Shown here: piece by piece, positions 46,335 through 58,814 of the stretch
Position numbering within the stretch: position 1 is the first letter of the stretch
How the letters are laid out: the number at the start of each line of letters is the position of its first letter
Assembly: GCA_010015655.1 (NCBI GenBank)
Contig: ML976677.1
Span: 3,568 to 67,567 of the forward strand
Origin: Bimuria novae-zelandiae CBS 107.79
Lineage: Eukaryota > Ascomycota > Dothideomycetes > Pleosporales > Didymosphaeriaceae
Direction of reading: 5' to 3'
DNA length: 64,000 nt
Made by a program: the position numbers and the translations under genes
The notes under the pieces: model-generated
What the model was told of the DNA's origin: nothing
What the model saw: the letters and a program-made list of their open reading frames with translations, nothing else
Databases searched by the model: none

Positions 46335-48271
46335 TGTTTTTGCCTTTCCATAATCGGGTGGGTGGCGGGAGGGCGGCTTTGGACGTCGTACAATGGCTTT
46401 TGTTCGGATGGAAGTGCAGAAGGAGCGCGGGTCGAAAGTTTGGGTAGTCCGGAGAAAGGGCCGAGAGGTGACGGTGCTCCTGGATCGTCTCCACATAATT
46501 ACGACACTTCCGGTCTTCCATGTTGCCCAATTCGTCCTGTGGAGCGCGTGGGTTACCCCAGCGGGGTGTGGGTGTGTTCAAGCTCGTGATTAGTTGGCCG
46601 TCTTTGTGAGCGTGGATGCGAACCGTGGGTAGGTCCATTGCGCTTCGCGACTCCCTCATGCCAGCCATGTTGCTCGTACACAGAACGCCTTCCTACATCT
46701 AGTCCCTGTGGCCGCCTACCTTTCCACGCGTGACGCGCTTAGATAAACCTCATGAGAATTGACTGGTGGGCTCACTTCCTTAGACATCGACACTCTCTTG
46801 CGTTCATTTCCTGTTCGGGCAGTTTGAAATAGTCTATGCTGCACGACACCAGATGATTAAAGGCCGTGCGAATGATGTGAGGCGCTGGAGGGCGTAGCGC
46901 GATGTGGTGTGGAGAGCTGCAGCCAGTTCGAAAGTGGTTGCCCCTGCCTATCAACGAGGCTCAACACCGAGGATGAGTGCCACACATAGGGTTCGTAGGT
47001 ACCGAGAAACCACACCTAAAATGCACATGCGTGCGCCCGCTGGTCCGGTCTCTCGCCCTTGTTAGTGTGGTCGGTATGCCATGCCATAAGTTGTTGAGTT
47101 CGCATGGTGTTTTTGGTCGTGGATGCCCCTCAGTTGTCGCTACCGCTGCCTTATATGAGAAAGCGCAGCCGCTCAATGTGATGCCTGCATCCTGCATACT
47201 TCGATAATCACCGATTATGCACGCTGAAGCGTTCGTCGCGCGTGCGAGAAATTGTTGCAGGCTACTGGCTCCGCGGGGAACGGGACGCCGAGAGACGTGA
47301 GAAGCAGCACGTTGAGAGTCATAAAGGCTATTATCTAACATCTCACTCATCTGGACGTGTATGGGACGAGTTCCACTGGCGGCGGAAACTAGATTGAACC
47401 TGCTATACCCTAACTAATGCTTTTGTAGAAGTGCACATGGCAGTCAACATTTTCAATGTGCACACCCTCGGAGACTATATTGAAGCAGAGGCTTCCTCTC
47501 CGCGGCGACGTCCAGATTCTCAAACTCGACGACGCAGGTAGCCCGTGAATGGTCTGCACTTCCCCGCTGATATGCATACGGGCGCACATGCGGTTTTTTT
47601 CTGCAACAGATGGCATTTTTCGAAATCCCATCGGCTCGAAACGAGCCACACTGCACCCTTGCGAACCTTGGACCTTCCCAGTTTAGCGGCCCGTGCAAGT
47701 CAGGGCGCTAGGGGGTAGCTGCGGAGCCAGCTTCAACACTGACATGCAGCTCTGGAAGGCCAATGGGTTCGCTAGAAGGTTCCGCAGCTCTCATCAGGAA
47801 TCGTGAGCACACTGCCAGTTTCAGGCTATGTCAGAATGATGTGGCGGTGGCCTCGCAGCGCACTGTGCCCATCCCCATTGAGCGGCGTGAGGGGGACACA
47901 GCTTGTGCCTGTTCGTACGTCATCGTGGGGCGTGGTGCTGGCTGAGGACAGAGGGCAAGACGTGCCCAACAGTTCTCGCGACGCGAAACCAAGGAATACG
48001 TCGGGCCAGCTTATCCCCCAGATGCTGTAAAGCGCGTCGCTTGCCGGCTCCTACGTTGGCCAACTGTGACGCTAGCCTGCGCGCTCACAATACTTTTTAT
48101 AAAGTTTTCTGTCTCTTGCCCTCCAACCTCTCCACTCACCTCTGCCTCGGGCTCACTCCCACACCCACTCACCTCCCACACCCTTAACACCTTCCCACCG
48201 CCTCCTCCTGCATTGATACTGCAGCAATCCTATCACCATCGGGCACCGACGCCAGACGGCCGCCCACCACC
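46335..48271. other. Divergent intergenic region upstream of the trehalose gene
   Basis: It lies between the DUF7704-like gene (minus) and the trehalose-complex gene (plus). No coding frame is convincing. The right end is pyrimidine-rich, like a fungal promoter. Confidence 0.4.
48094..48104 (+). promoter_or_regulatory. TATA-like sequence upstream of the trehalose gene
   Basis: TTTTTATAAAG lies about 170 bp before the ATG and is followed by a CT-rich tract. The position fits a core promoter, but no start site is mapped. Confidence 0.35.
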
Positions 48272-51206
48272 ATGTCGAACTTCCACGTTACTCTGTAGGT
48301 AACCCCGCTGCTTCTTCTGCTCCAGTGTCGTGCTATTTTTGTTATTTTGTGTGGTGAGAGCTCGTGGAAGGGGACACCGACTGACTGGCACCGCAGCTTC
48401 CTCCCCTACACGGTGGACTTCGAGAAGCCGCAGAAGTCTCCATCCAGCAGTTCCCCACCAGAACCTCCTGTGGTTCCAGTACTGCCACGCAAGAACTCCA
48501 TCACCCGCGATGCCGCCACGGGAAGTATCCTGCGGGATAACGCCCCGACAGGCATCTCACTTCCCAAGACGCCGGCCGCAATGCAGGCACAGGAGGACTA
48601 CTTCACCCCTGCCCTGCCCAGCGCCACTACGCACTTCCTTCGCCCGGACGACCCCAAGACTCTAGTCCGCAGCGATGCGCACATCCCTGAGTGGGGAGTG
48701 AGCGGCATGTTCTTCAACCAGCCGCGCTCGCGGGCTGGGCGTCCGGCCGACACTGTGCTCGAGTACCAGAAGAACGAAGAGCGCATCAAGAACCAGCGCG
48801 AGCAGTCGCGAGAGCGAGCGCGGTCGTTCTACAAGAGCAGCGCGAGCGGTAAGAAGGGCGATCCGCGTTGGGATCAAAACTACAAGATCGTGCCCGCGAT
48901 CCAGGGCAACGGCGGCCTCACCAACGCCATCCGCGCTGCGGTCGACTCCAAAGTCACTGAAGAGTGCATCACGGTCGGTCTCATCGGGTTCCCCACCGAC
49001 GACATCGAAGACTTCAAGAAGCAAGAAATCTATGAGAAGCTCGAGGAGGACCACAACGCCTTGACCGTGTACGTGAGCAACAAGGACTACGACGGCCACT
49101 ATGCCCATTACTGCAAGACCATCCTGTGGCCGGTATTCCACTACGTGATCCCGGATCACCCCAAGAGCAAGGCCTTTCTGGATCACTCGTGGAAGTTCTA
49201 CGAGAACGTGAACCAGGCGTTTGCGGACAAGGTCGTCAAGAACTACAAGCGCGGCGACACCATCTGGATTCATGACTATCACCTCTGCTTGGTTCCGCAG
49301 CTGATCCGCGAGAAGCTTCCCGACGCCAAGATTGGTTTCTTCCTGCATACTGCGTTTCCCTCGTCCGAGGTCTTCCGTTGCCTGGCCGCACGTACGCAGC
49401 TGCTCGAAGGCATGCTCGGTGCCAATCTCGTCGCCTTCCAGACGGCCGAGTACGCACACCATTTCCTTCAGACTTGCAGCCGCATCCTTGCCGTGGAGGC
49501 ACTCCATAATGGCGTTCAGCTCGAGAACCGCTTCGTCAACGTGTACGCCTCGCCTATAGGTGTCGGCCCGAAGGAACTCGCAAAGGCTCGAGACGACGCA
49601 GAGGTCAAGGAGTGGATTGGAACCTTGACGGAGCGCTACCGAGGCAAGCGCGTGATTGTCGCCCGGGACAAGCTTGACAGCATCCGCGGTGTGCGTCAGA
49701 AGCTTCTATCCTTTGAGGTCTTCCTCAAGAAAAACCCGGAATGGCGAGACAAGGTGCGTATCTCTGCAGAATTGCATGTCAGACTTCGCTCACAATGACT
49801 TTAGGTCGTGTTGATCCAAGTAGCCACCTCGACCCAAGAGGATCCGGAGCTGGCCACTACCGTATCCGAGATTGTCACGAGGATCGACGCGCAATACTCC
49901 ACTCTATCTCACAACCCACTCGTGTTTTTGAGGCAGGACATCTCTTTCCACCAATACCTTGCGTTATGTTCGATTGCAGACGCCATGTGCATCACCAGTC
50001 TTCGCGAAGGCATGAACCTCAGTGCCCACGAGTACATCATATGCCAGGACGGTGGCCACGGCAACAAAAAGTATAGCCCACTTATACTCAGCGAGTTCAC
50101 TGGCAGCTCGTCGATTTTCGATGGTGCCGAGCTCGCGGTAAATCCTTGGCACTACCAAGGCATCGCGGACGCCTTCAAGCAGGCTCTGGAAATGAGCGAC
50201 GAAGAAAAGGCTGAGCGCTACAAGAAGCTGCGCAGCAGTGTCATGCACCATACCGGAGAATTCTGGGTGAGGAACCTTGCCGAGCACCTTAACAGCGTCT
50301 TCGATGAACAGTTCCGCCGAGATACGATGTCTATTCCCCGTCTCTCTGCCACAAACCTGATCAAGGATTACGAGAACACCCGGAAGCGCTTGTTCTTCCT
50401 CGACTATGAGGGAACTTTGTCCAAGTACGGCAGTGTTAGCAACACTGTCATTGCGAACGTTGACAAAGTCCTTGATATTCTGGGCGACACCCTGGACGAC
50501 AAAAAGAATGCCGTCTACGTTATGAGCGGCCGCACGGTAGAGGAGACCGAGTTGGCTTTCAACCGTCTTCCTAATCTCGGCCTGATCGCGGAAAACGGTT
50601 GTTTCGTGCGCGAAGGAGGTGCTGAGGAGTGGACCCAATTTCCCGACGAAGAGAAGACGCAGTCGTGGAAGAAGGCTATCAAAGATATCCTTCAATACTA
50701 CGTCGAGCGTGTTGAAGGCAGCTGGGTCGAAGAGCGCCAATGCTCGCTCATCTACCATTACCAGAGCGAAGCCGATTCGGCCAGCCGCCAGGCAGGAGAG
50801 TGTGCCAATCAGATCAACGATGCGTCACAGTCGCAGCGCGTGAGGGCCGTTCCCACCAAAGACTCTGTCATTATCGAACCGGCCGATTACGACAAAGCTA
50901 CTGCTGCACAGCACATTTTTGACAAGCACCCGGAGTCTTCTCGTCCGGACTTCCTCTTCGTGGCTGGCAACGACCGCGATGACGAGGTTATCTTCAAGTG
51001 GGCCAAAGACTTGAAGGACAACCAGACCATTCGCTGTGTGCAGACGGTCACGGTGGGTGAGAGGAACTCGCTCGCTTCATCTACTCTGCCCAATGGCACG
51101 ACCGGTAAGCCATCCCATAATCTACCCCTGCTTACATCGGCTAACATTCATCATAGGTCTCTTGGGCGTCCTCAACAAGCTCTCTAAGGTCAAGACGGAC
51201 CCCTGA
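48272..51206 (+). CDS. Trehalose-6-phosphate synthase complex, regulatory-type subunit (TPS3/TslA-like)
   Basis: Exons 48272-48294, 48397-49753, 49805-51104 and 51157-51206; 909 residues. The 23-base first exon (MSNFHVTL) is a micro-exon with a 102-bp intron. An N-terminal Ser/Pro-rich leader is followed by a GT20 domain (about 150-630: WIHDYHLCLVPQLIRE, GFFLHTAFPSSEVFR, TSLREGMNL) and a HAD phosphatase-like domain. Key residues are altered: the HAD loop reads D660-Y-E-G-T, with Glu instead of the second catalytic Asp; the late motif is GNDRDDE; and in the GT20 part the sugar-nucleotide loop reads RDKLDSIRGVRQ, with the usual RLDYIKG residues changed. That fits a structural or regulatory subunit rather than an active synthase or phosphatase. 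The trehalose complex supports stress tolerance and carbon sensing. Confidence 0.85.
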
Positions 51207-51595
51207 TCATCTTCAGAACCGCACATGTTCGGCGTTGCGCCAAGCTTCTTTTTTCCTCGCCATGACGGTATGAAGCCAAGACTCGTCCGACTTGAATGTT
51301 CTTCATCACCGGCACGACGCGGTGTTCTTGTTCACAGTGTTTTTACACATGCACGATACCAGGTTATGACAGCTTTTATGAATGATTGCATGAGTTCCCA
51401 CGACTGTAGTGCCCAAGAATAGCGGAGTATCAGCATCTTCGGAGTCGAGTCGGTCTGGATTTTGGGTGGCCTAGGCATGTGCGTCTGGTGCGAATGATGG
51501 GCACTATGTATGTAGATGCAATCGATACGTCACGTTGCAGTTCCTTACTTTCATCATGTGTGTGATTGTTGTCCATTATGAGTATGACCGTATCT
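51207..51595. other. Convergent 3' region
   Basis: Tail-to-tail spacer between the trehalose gene and the next minus-strand gene. Nothing else is seen. Confidence 0.45.
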
Positions 51596-53365
51596 TCAAT
51601 ACCTAAACATCACAACCCCCGCCCTCTCCGGATCTAGCTTCCCCAGCACAGGCCTACACTTCTCCAGCGCCAACGCACCATTTATAACCAAACTTACCAT
51701 ACGACCCAGCACGTCTACATAGTGCTCCCGCACAGTGTGTTTGAGATGCGGCACGCTGACCAGCGTATCGAGGTACTCGCACAGTTGCTCGTGATGCCAC
51801 TCGGGATGGTACCCGCCGCCTATACCCTGACTAGGGTCTAGTGCGTTCTGCGCAGCGCGCATTTGTGAAAGCGTCCAGGGGGACCAGGCGCAGATGGGGG
51901 CGCGGGAGGTTACGGGGAGGACGAGCGCGGGGCAGCCGGAGAGGAGGTGGAATATTATTGTTCCTGGATCGGGGGTTAGTATTAGGAGAAGGAGGGGAGG
52001 GGGGAAAGTACCGCAGCCGGGACGCCGCGATGTGGACCACATGTTTGCGCGGTACGGCGATATGCCTGTGAAGAGGACGACGAGGCGGTTTGTGCCGATG
52101 TCGGTGGTGGGGGTGGGGTCGCAGAGGGCGAGGGTGTGGGTGCTCTCCGCGAGGAGCTTGTGCGCGAGGAGATAGTCGCCTGTTCTCCCCATTAGCCCTG
52201 TCCAGTCCAACCTCCTTCCCTCTTATCTTCTCCCGAAAGGACAGAGATACAAGTACGCTGATGAGGGGTTTTACATACCGCCTAAGAAGGGCCCGAAGAA
52301 TTGGCAGATGCCGAAATCGTTGGCACGCGGTACGCTGGGTGTGCGCGCCGACGCAAAAAGATACGGACAAAACCACCCCTTTTCACACGCCTGTGTATCC
52401 ATCGCCGGATAAATCCCCACGAACCTCAAATCCGCATCCACGCCCATGAGTTTATGCTTAATCCCCACCTGCAGACTCTTAACACCCGTCGTAACCAGCA
52501 TCTTCTCTTCCTCAGGCAACATATGCTCAATGATACCCTTATCAATAGCCTGCTCGACGATCTGGAAAACGCCGTACTTTATGATTGTTGAGCCGACGAT
52601 GGTGTCTGCGCCCGAGGCAACGATTTCTGAAATGAAGCTGTCGGCGCCGAACGCGGAGGTTACCCCGTCGGAGATGCCTTCGACGAGGGGCGCGCCGACG
52701 AAGGCGAAGGTGGTGAAGAGGACGGCGTCGCGGTAGCGCACGTTGGGAAGCGTGACGGGGTTGTTGTCGCCCCAGGGGGAGAGCGAGGTCGGCATCTTCA
52801 TGGTCGTGGTGACGGTTTGGACCGAAGACCGGGCAACGCGACCGAAGAGGGTGTCGCCGAAGAAGCGCTTTACGCTGTCGGTTTTTTGCTCGTCTTTGGG
52901 GCTTGTGGGGTCGCTGTGGGAAGAATGCTTGGGTCCGAAAAGACCGGATGGCGCGGTTGTAGTGTAGTGTGGTTGTTGCGGCTGCTGGACTGGCGGGAGC
53001 ATTTGTTGCGGTTGCTGATACATTGGGCTTATGGGTTGTTGTGGATTGACCATTTGTTGGACTTGTTGCTGGTATAATTGGACCTTTTCGGGTGGTAGGT
53101 TTTGTATGATCTGTTGTACCTGCTGTTGCTGCTGAGGCGTGACAGTGGGAGGATACTGCATGGGTTGCTGTGTTGGATATCCCTGGGCAGACTGGACGTA
53201 ACCTTGCTGCTGCACATGTGTCACCGGAGGGGGGTTTCCGTACGGCAAAACATTCTGCTTTTCGGGAGGTACTTGTCCAAAGCCATTCTGCATCGGTGCA
53301 GGTGTGGGTGCAGCGAGCGGCTGCGGCTGCACTGCGTATGTGGGAGGGGGCATGGATGGGTCCAT
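51596..53365 (-). CDS. Hypothetical protein with Gln/Pro-rich N-terminus
   Basis: Exons 53365-52279, 52197-52012 and 51963-51596 (introns 81 and 48 bp; the second has a clear CTAATACTAAC branch region) give about 546 residues. Residues 1-150 are Gln/Pro-rich (QQQQQVQQIIQNLPPEKVQL region). A middle region (about 165-290) looks conserved: SVKRFFGDTLFGRVARSSVQ, then FTTFAFVGAPLVEGISDGVTSAFGADSFISEIVASGADTI, with two mildly hydrophobic stretches that could associate with membranes. The C-terminal part, only continuous after splicing, contains alternating strands and helices (DYLLAHKLLAES, NRLVVLFTGISPYRANMW, GCPALVLPVTSRAP). I cannot name the family. Confidence 0.65.
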
Positions 53366-54272
53366 TCTGAATGATGATACTGTTCAGATTGTTTCGTGGA
53401 AAGTTCCCGGCTCTTGATTTTCTGGCTTCAGCACATGCACAGTAAACGCGGATAGCTATGTTCGCGAGGCTGTGCGAGATAGAGAGTATGCCAAATTCCA
53501 GTGGAATAGCGATAGCTGGACCAGGCTGAGGATAGAGGAAGAAGCAGATAGAAAATGTAAAAGTGGAATTTGAGATGAGACTGAAAGAAAATACAATGTC
53601 ATTCCTAGCTTCAACGAACGAATGAATCTACGCAGTGGTTAGGCGATTAAGAGAAGAATTACGAGGGGCCGCCAGAGGCACAGATATGCATGTCTCGTAT
53701 TCGAGGCGCGAGCCGGCCCTCAGCCGCCCCCGGCCATGCCATTTGCGGTGCGATGAAGCGAACGTGAACCACAATAAGAAGAAAAGTAGCCTGATTTTTT
53801 TTGTACGACGAGTGAAGAAGGTTGACTGGCGGCGCATGAGGGAAGTGGGATGGAGTCGAAGGTAGGTGCACCTGTGGCAGGTAGCAAGGCACTGTCCTCG
53901 CGATCACCTGCATAGATGAGCACCTGGGCACTGGTGCGAATTTAGCAGACTCAAGCAGAGAGACACTTGTATCGTCGTGCAATATTCAATGAGTTTAGCC
54001 ACGGCGTGATACGAAAGAGATGTGGGGGTGATGCAAGGCTCTTCGAGAGTTAGGCTGAGACGTATCACGTGATCACCAACGACCCGTGCGCAATAGGCGA
54101 TGTCATTGGTGTAAACTCTCACTTTTGCGACTCACGTTCAAGAAGAGTGCGCCATTCACGTCCACCCAACGCAGATCAACGACTCTTTGGGGGGCGTGTC
54201 TCATTATCAAGTGACAAGTGTCCCTCAACAACCTCATACAGGACACTCGGACACCGTTTTCCTCCTCTCGGC
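53366..54272. other. Divergent promoter region
   Basis: Head-to-head spacer between the Gln/Pro-rich protein gene and the Spp2-like gene. No domain-bearing frame is present. It probably contains both promoters. Confidence 0.4.
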
Positions 54273-55493
54273 ATGGCCACGGGCGGCTTCAAGCTCTCGC
54301 TCGCCGGCGCAAAAGGCAAACATGGCCTGAAAGCGCCGCTCGAGAAGGTGGCCAAGCGACGGCGGCTCGCACTGGACGACGAGGAGCCCGAAGATGCCAC
54401 TGCAAAGCAGGAAATCACAGGCTGGGACGCCGCAGAAGGGGGCGCCGTGGATGCAAATGCGAAGAAGGAGGAGCAGAAAGGCCCGCGGGTCATTCCCGCA
54501 CTACCGAACCGCAACCGGCGCGAAGAAGCGCTGAAGCGACACGTGGAGAAGCCGGAGCCCATGGACGTGGAGGGGGAAGAATCGAATGGCGATGCTCGCA
54601 CCGAAGAGGAACGACTGCAACAAGAAGCAGTCGATGCCCTCGTGCGCGGCAAATCCGCCAACGACGCCGTCATCCCCGTCGTCTCTGAGGAGGAAACTTT
54701 GCGCAACGACCTCCGCGATGCGCCTGACGCGCCAACGCTTGCCGCCTACGAAGCCACGCCCATCGAGGGCTTCGGCGCGGCGCTGCTCCGCGGCATGGGC
54801 TGGAAGGGCGACGAGGCCCCGGGCAGCGAGAAGAAGGCGCCCAAGGAAATCAAGCGGCGGCCGGCGCTGCTGGGCATCGGCGCAAAGCCCGAGGCGGCGG
54901 CAGGCATCGAGCTGGAAGAGTTCGGCAGCGGGGCCAAGAAGTGGCAGAAGAAGACGGACATCAGATACACGCCCGTCGCGCTGCGCAACAAGCACACGGG
55001 CGAGCTGATCACCGAGGAGGAGCTCAAGGCGCGGCTGGAGAAGCAGAAGGAGGCCGACGCGAAGGCGGCGAGGGACAGCACCGTTGTGGGCGACGAAGAT
55101 GAGGAAGATGAGCGCCGGCGCCAGAAGCGGAGGGAGCGTAAGGAGAGAGACCGCAGAGAGGATGACTACGACAGCGAGCGGCGGAGGGAGAAGAAGTATT
55201 CAAGCTACGAGGATTCTGACCGCGATCGTCGGCGGGAGAGAAAGCACCGAGACGAGGAATACGACGAACGGCGGCGAGACCGGCACCGCGAGAAAAGCAG
55301 CCGTCGTAGAGCTCGCAGCCGCAGTCCGTACGATGACGCTCGTCGAGAGCAGCGGCGGGAACGCGATCGCAGGGACAGGAGCCGGAGCAGAGACTCGGAC
55401 GACAGGCGCAGAAAGAGGCGCGAGCACGACCATCAGGATGACAGCGATGGTAGGAGGAGCAAGTACAAGGATGATAAGTACTCGAGGAGGTAG
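54273..55493 (+). CDS. Spp2-like G-patch pre-mRNA splicing factor
   Basis: A single exon, 406 residues from the ATG at 54273 (MATGGFKLSL); the frame is open upstream but that start matches the family's N-terminus. The G-patch is at about 162-179: TPIEGFGAALLRGMGWKG. A helix (WQKKTDIRYTPVALRNK) follows it, and the last ~115 residues are an Arg/Glu/Asp and Arg/Ser-rich tail ending KDDKYSRR. Spp2/GPKOW proteins use the G-patch to activate the Prp2 helicase in the spliceosome in the nucleus. The long charged tail is typical of filamentous fungi and absent from the short yeast protein. Confidence 0.82.
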   Translation: MATGGFKLSLAGAKGKHGLKAPLEKVAKRRRLALDDEEPEDATAKQEITGWDAAEGGAVDANAKKEEQKGPRVIPALPNRNRREEALKRHVEKPEPMDVEGEESNGDARTEEERLQQEAVDALVRGKSANDAVIPVVSEEETLRNDLRDAPDAPTLAAYEATPIEGFGAALLRGMGWKGDEAPGSEKKAPKEIKRRPALLGIGAKPEAAAGIELEEFGSGAKKWQKKTDIRYTPVALRNKHTGELITEEELKARLEKQKEADAKAARDSTVVGDEDEEDERRRQKRRERKERDRREDDYDSERRREKKYSSYEDSDRDRRRERKHRDEEYDERRRDRHREKSSRRRARSRSPYDDARREQRRERDRRDRSRSRDSDDRRRKRREHDHQDDSDGRRSKYKDDKYSRR

Positions 55494-55861
55494 TAAAAGT
55501 GCATACTATCATATATAAGACTCCTGGCATTGCCAGGTAAAATGATACCAGAGCATACATGAAACTCACACATCCTAACAAACCAATGCATTCATTCCAT
55601 CCGAAGTCGTGTCTGACTCCAATACTAATAATATGCTACATACAAGCACCAGAACCTTCGCCATACACATTGACTTCGCAAATTACCGTAATTACAAAAT
55701 ACTCTAGCCCATATATATCGTACAACAAACCCCATCTCTAGGATATCAGAAACGCTCATGGTGGTCATCGAACCATGCCCAATGCGTCCTAAACAAAAGA
55801 AAAAACAAAACAAGGAGACCAGAAAGAGGAAGAGGAAGGTTCGTGGCGTGTGAGGAGGCGG
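55494..55861. other. Convergent 3' region
   Basis: AT-rich spacer between the Spp2-like gene and the minus-strand Sfk1-like gene. Polyadenylation signals of both genes are likely here. Confidence 0.45.
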
Positions 55862-56851
55862 CTAGAAGTTCCGCGACGGCAGCGGCGCCGGCTCAGTGGG
55901 CTTCGGGATATGCGACGGAGCGGTGCCGTTCGCGAAACCGTTGGAATGACCGTTGGTGTACCCATTCGTGCCGTTGGTGTACCCATTCGTGCCGTTGGTA
56001 TACCCGTTCGTCCCATTCACATACCCATTCCCGCGGAAATTCTGCCCCCCTTCCGCCGCGCCATCCCCCCTCCCCGTCTCCACGCCCGCCATATCCATCT
56101 CCGTCTCGCGACTCTGCCTCCCCTTCCCGCGCACCGCCGGCATGAAGTCGATGAAGAAGCTGAGCACGTAGAAAAAGAAGATGAAAGCGATGACCCACTC
56201 CAACACCGCCGCCGCATTGTACTGATCCCGATTCTGCGTGACGCCAAACGCGATCGCCAGCCCAAGCTCAAACAGAATGAAGAACAACTTGATCCAGAAA
56301 CTCCAGCGGAGGACGGAATGTTCGCGGAAGTGCACGCCGAGACGCTGGTACTCCCAGCAGATGAAGATGGCGCTGACGATGTAGCCGGCGATGAAGAGCA
56401 CGAGGAAGGCGTCGTGTAGGTTCGGGTGCCGCAGTGTGTCGAAGATGGAGAGAAGGATGAGGCCTGCGGCGCCGGCGATGGACCCAATGATCGCGCAGAC
56501 GGAGTAGAGTTTCTGCCAGATGGAGGTGTTGGGGGTGAGTTTGCCTGTGTGGCGGAGCCAGCGCTCGAAGATGAAGGCGAGGTCGAAGGTTACGACGGTG
56601 ACGGTGGACATGGCGATGAAGAGGGGTTTGAGGCCTTGGGCGCCGATGTCTAATATTGTGTGTTAGCAGAGGGAGTTGGTATGAAGGGGGGTTTTAGACG
56701 CACCGGAGATGTAGGCGATGTGTTGACCTGCTTCCATCGACGGGTATCGCGGTGACCCTTGCGATGTCCATGTTGTTAACATGGCTATCAGCATGGCGAG
56801 CCAGACCAGCGCTGAGAGAATGGGTACAACCCAGTAGGAGAGATACCACAT
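55862..56851 (-). CDS. Frag1/DRAM/Sfk1-family membrane protein
   Basis: Exons 56851-56704 and 56649-55862 (54-bp intron, donor GTGCGT) give about 311 residues. It begins MWYLSYWVVPILSALVWLAMLIAM, the typical first helix of the family, then HIAYISDIGAQGLKPLFIA, which is only complete after splicing and is the conserved loop. Five further hydrophobic helices follow. The C-terminal tail is hydrophilic and contains about four copies of a seven-residue NGTNGYT repeat. Family members (yeast Sfk1, animal DRAM) act in plasma-membrane lipid organisation or autophagy-linked membranes. An upstream in-frame Met at 56869 is less likely. Confidence 0.85.
55952..56030 (-). repeat. 21-bp coding minisatellite (NGTNGYT)
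   Basis: A 21-base unit encoding NGTNGYT is repeated about four times near the 3' end of the Sfk1-like gene, with two nearly identical central copies. Because the unit is a multiple of three, copy number can vary without a frameshift. Each unit carries an N-glycosylation-like NGT. Confidence 0.75.
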
Positions 56852-58814
56852 TGTCGCTGCCGCCCACAAAGGGGAGTATACAAACAGATATGAGGTGCGA
56901 TGGATGGACGAGAAGCACGCGACCGGTCTTTAAAAACCCAAACGACGAGCCCTTGGGAAGAAAGTCTTTCTGTTGTTGTCGCACGCAGTCCTACGAGCCT
57001 GGGGAGATGGAGACAAGAAAGCATGACCAGTCAACGCGACGTTATTTTGTCAAGATCCTCACACGCCATGATGTCACCGCGTCCTTTGATGGGAGCTAGC
57101 CGCCAAGGCCGCAGACTTCCGCGGTGGAGGGCCCATTGGGTGGGTCGGGCATTCCAGGTTGCGTCCCATGTCACTGCCGGGAGGCAAACTCGTCTCTCTG
57201 ACAAATTTGAAGGGCGAAGGCGCACTGAGATGGAGTTTAGATCTGCTATGTGCGGAGGCGGAGGAAATGTGTGCGGGTGTGGCAGTGGCTGTTTAGGCGT
57301 TCGACTTAGTAAGCTTGATCAGAAGGAACTGCATTTTGTTGGTTGGGGAGGAGCTACCGGTGGTCAGCCATAGCGATGGGCAAGGCTGTCTGGAGTATAG
57401 AATCAATATCGGTTCTTAGCAGACAGAAACCGGATGCAACGTCTTCGTACTCACATAAGGCCCCAATTTGTATCGTTAGTGAGCAAAGCGCGACACGCCG
57501 AACGAGCTGGTCATGTGTCTGCATGTGTGCAGGTGGACTGTTTCAATTCAGTTGCTTCATAAGACGTCCAGGGTTCTCGCGGCTAATATATGATAACGGC
57601 ATCGCGGCGGCAATACGTATCTGAAGCCTTGTTCGCATGAAAGCCTGCTTTAGGTTGGAGACACAAAGCACTCGATCCAATTCAAGTACCAGCAACCCCA
57701 GGTTTCCGCTGCTGCAATTCCCGTTTTGTTGGGGGTGGTGAACGCTTTGAAGCACGCTTTGAGTGGAGCTGCGTGCGTTATCGAAACAAGATCGGGATCT
57801 GCGTCAGGTGATGATGCGAAAGCGAGTATATGCATGTCGGAGATTACGGCAGACGGGCCGATGAAACTTGACTGTCGGTCAACATCTCGCTTTGTACCGT
57901 GTGGGAGGAGATAATAATTGCAGTTGAACAGCAGCGGAAGTTTCTGACCGAGCGTCCGCGGGTCTCACTGACGGCTGGCAAGCGACGCGCCTGCGAATTT
58001 CAATGTGAGGCACCACCGAAATTGCGGTCGCAATCCTGTGCCAACAACTGCAACAGACAAAGCAGGCGAAGCAGTCGATATAACAACGGGACCCTATGTG
58101 GCCCTCGGACCATTAGCGGAGTACGATCGAGCGGAGGAGCAGGCTAAACCAAGTGCATCGCTGCCTCGCTTTATGCGCCCTTCAGGAGCGTAGGCTAAGC
58201 GTCTGCGGCTGTGAATCAGGCCAGCGCTCCCTTGAAATCACAACTGGAGACGGCGGCTGCGATCGTCCGCCGCACTACCTGACCGCATCCTGATCCCCGC
58301 CCAGGATCAAGGCCCGGGACACGCATGCGCGTCAAGCGAACCCTCATATGTCTCAGAGTGCCGACAGCCACGTTCTCTGATTGGTAAATACACTTGCGGC
58401 GTCGAAGACCGGGTGCGTGCACGGCTGGGGGTTTCACATCGACTCCTCGTCCAACTTCCAAGTTTGTGTTTACTGCGGATCCATCCTCATAGTGCTCCAC
58501 CTTGGCTAGCTGCCTGCAAATATCGTAATCTTGACGATAGTGACAGTGCAAGACCATTTTAACCACCTGGCCGCCTCCATGGCAATAATCCTAGTGACAC
58601 CGTGAAGCTGTTGTGCTTTCGTTGTTCTCTTCGCCCCAGTCAACACTTCCTGTTTCGTGGCTCCCAGGCATAATCTCGGGTGAGTGCGTCTACTGCACCT
58701 TCCCCGCCTTCGTGCAGCTCACCCATCTGGCCTCAGTCCTACCCACCGCGCATCCGATGTCTGCTATCTGAGCTCGACCGAGCCGTGCTGCTCCTCGAAC
58801 GCCGTTTCCCCAGC
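56852..58814. other. Divergent intergenic region
   Basis: About 2 kb between the Sfk1-like gene and the N-myristoylated protein gene. Several short frames occur, none with a recognisable domain or splice continuity. Confidence 0.35.

Noticed and set aside
48662..49507. A 281-codon minus-strand frame, and a 264-codon one at 49964-50758.
   Set aside because: Both are antisense to the GT20/HAD trehalose gene; long antisense frames are expected in GC-rich coding sequence.
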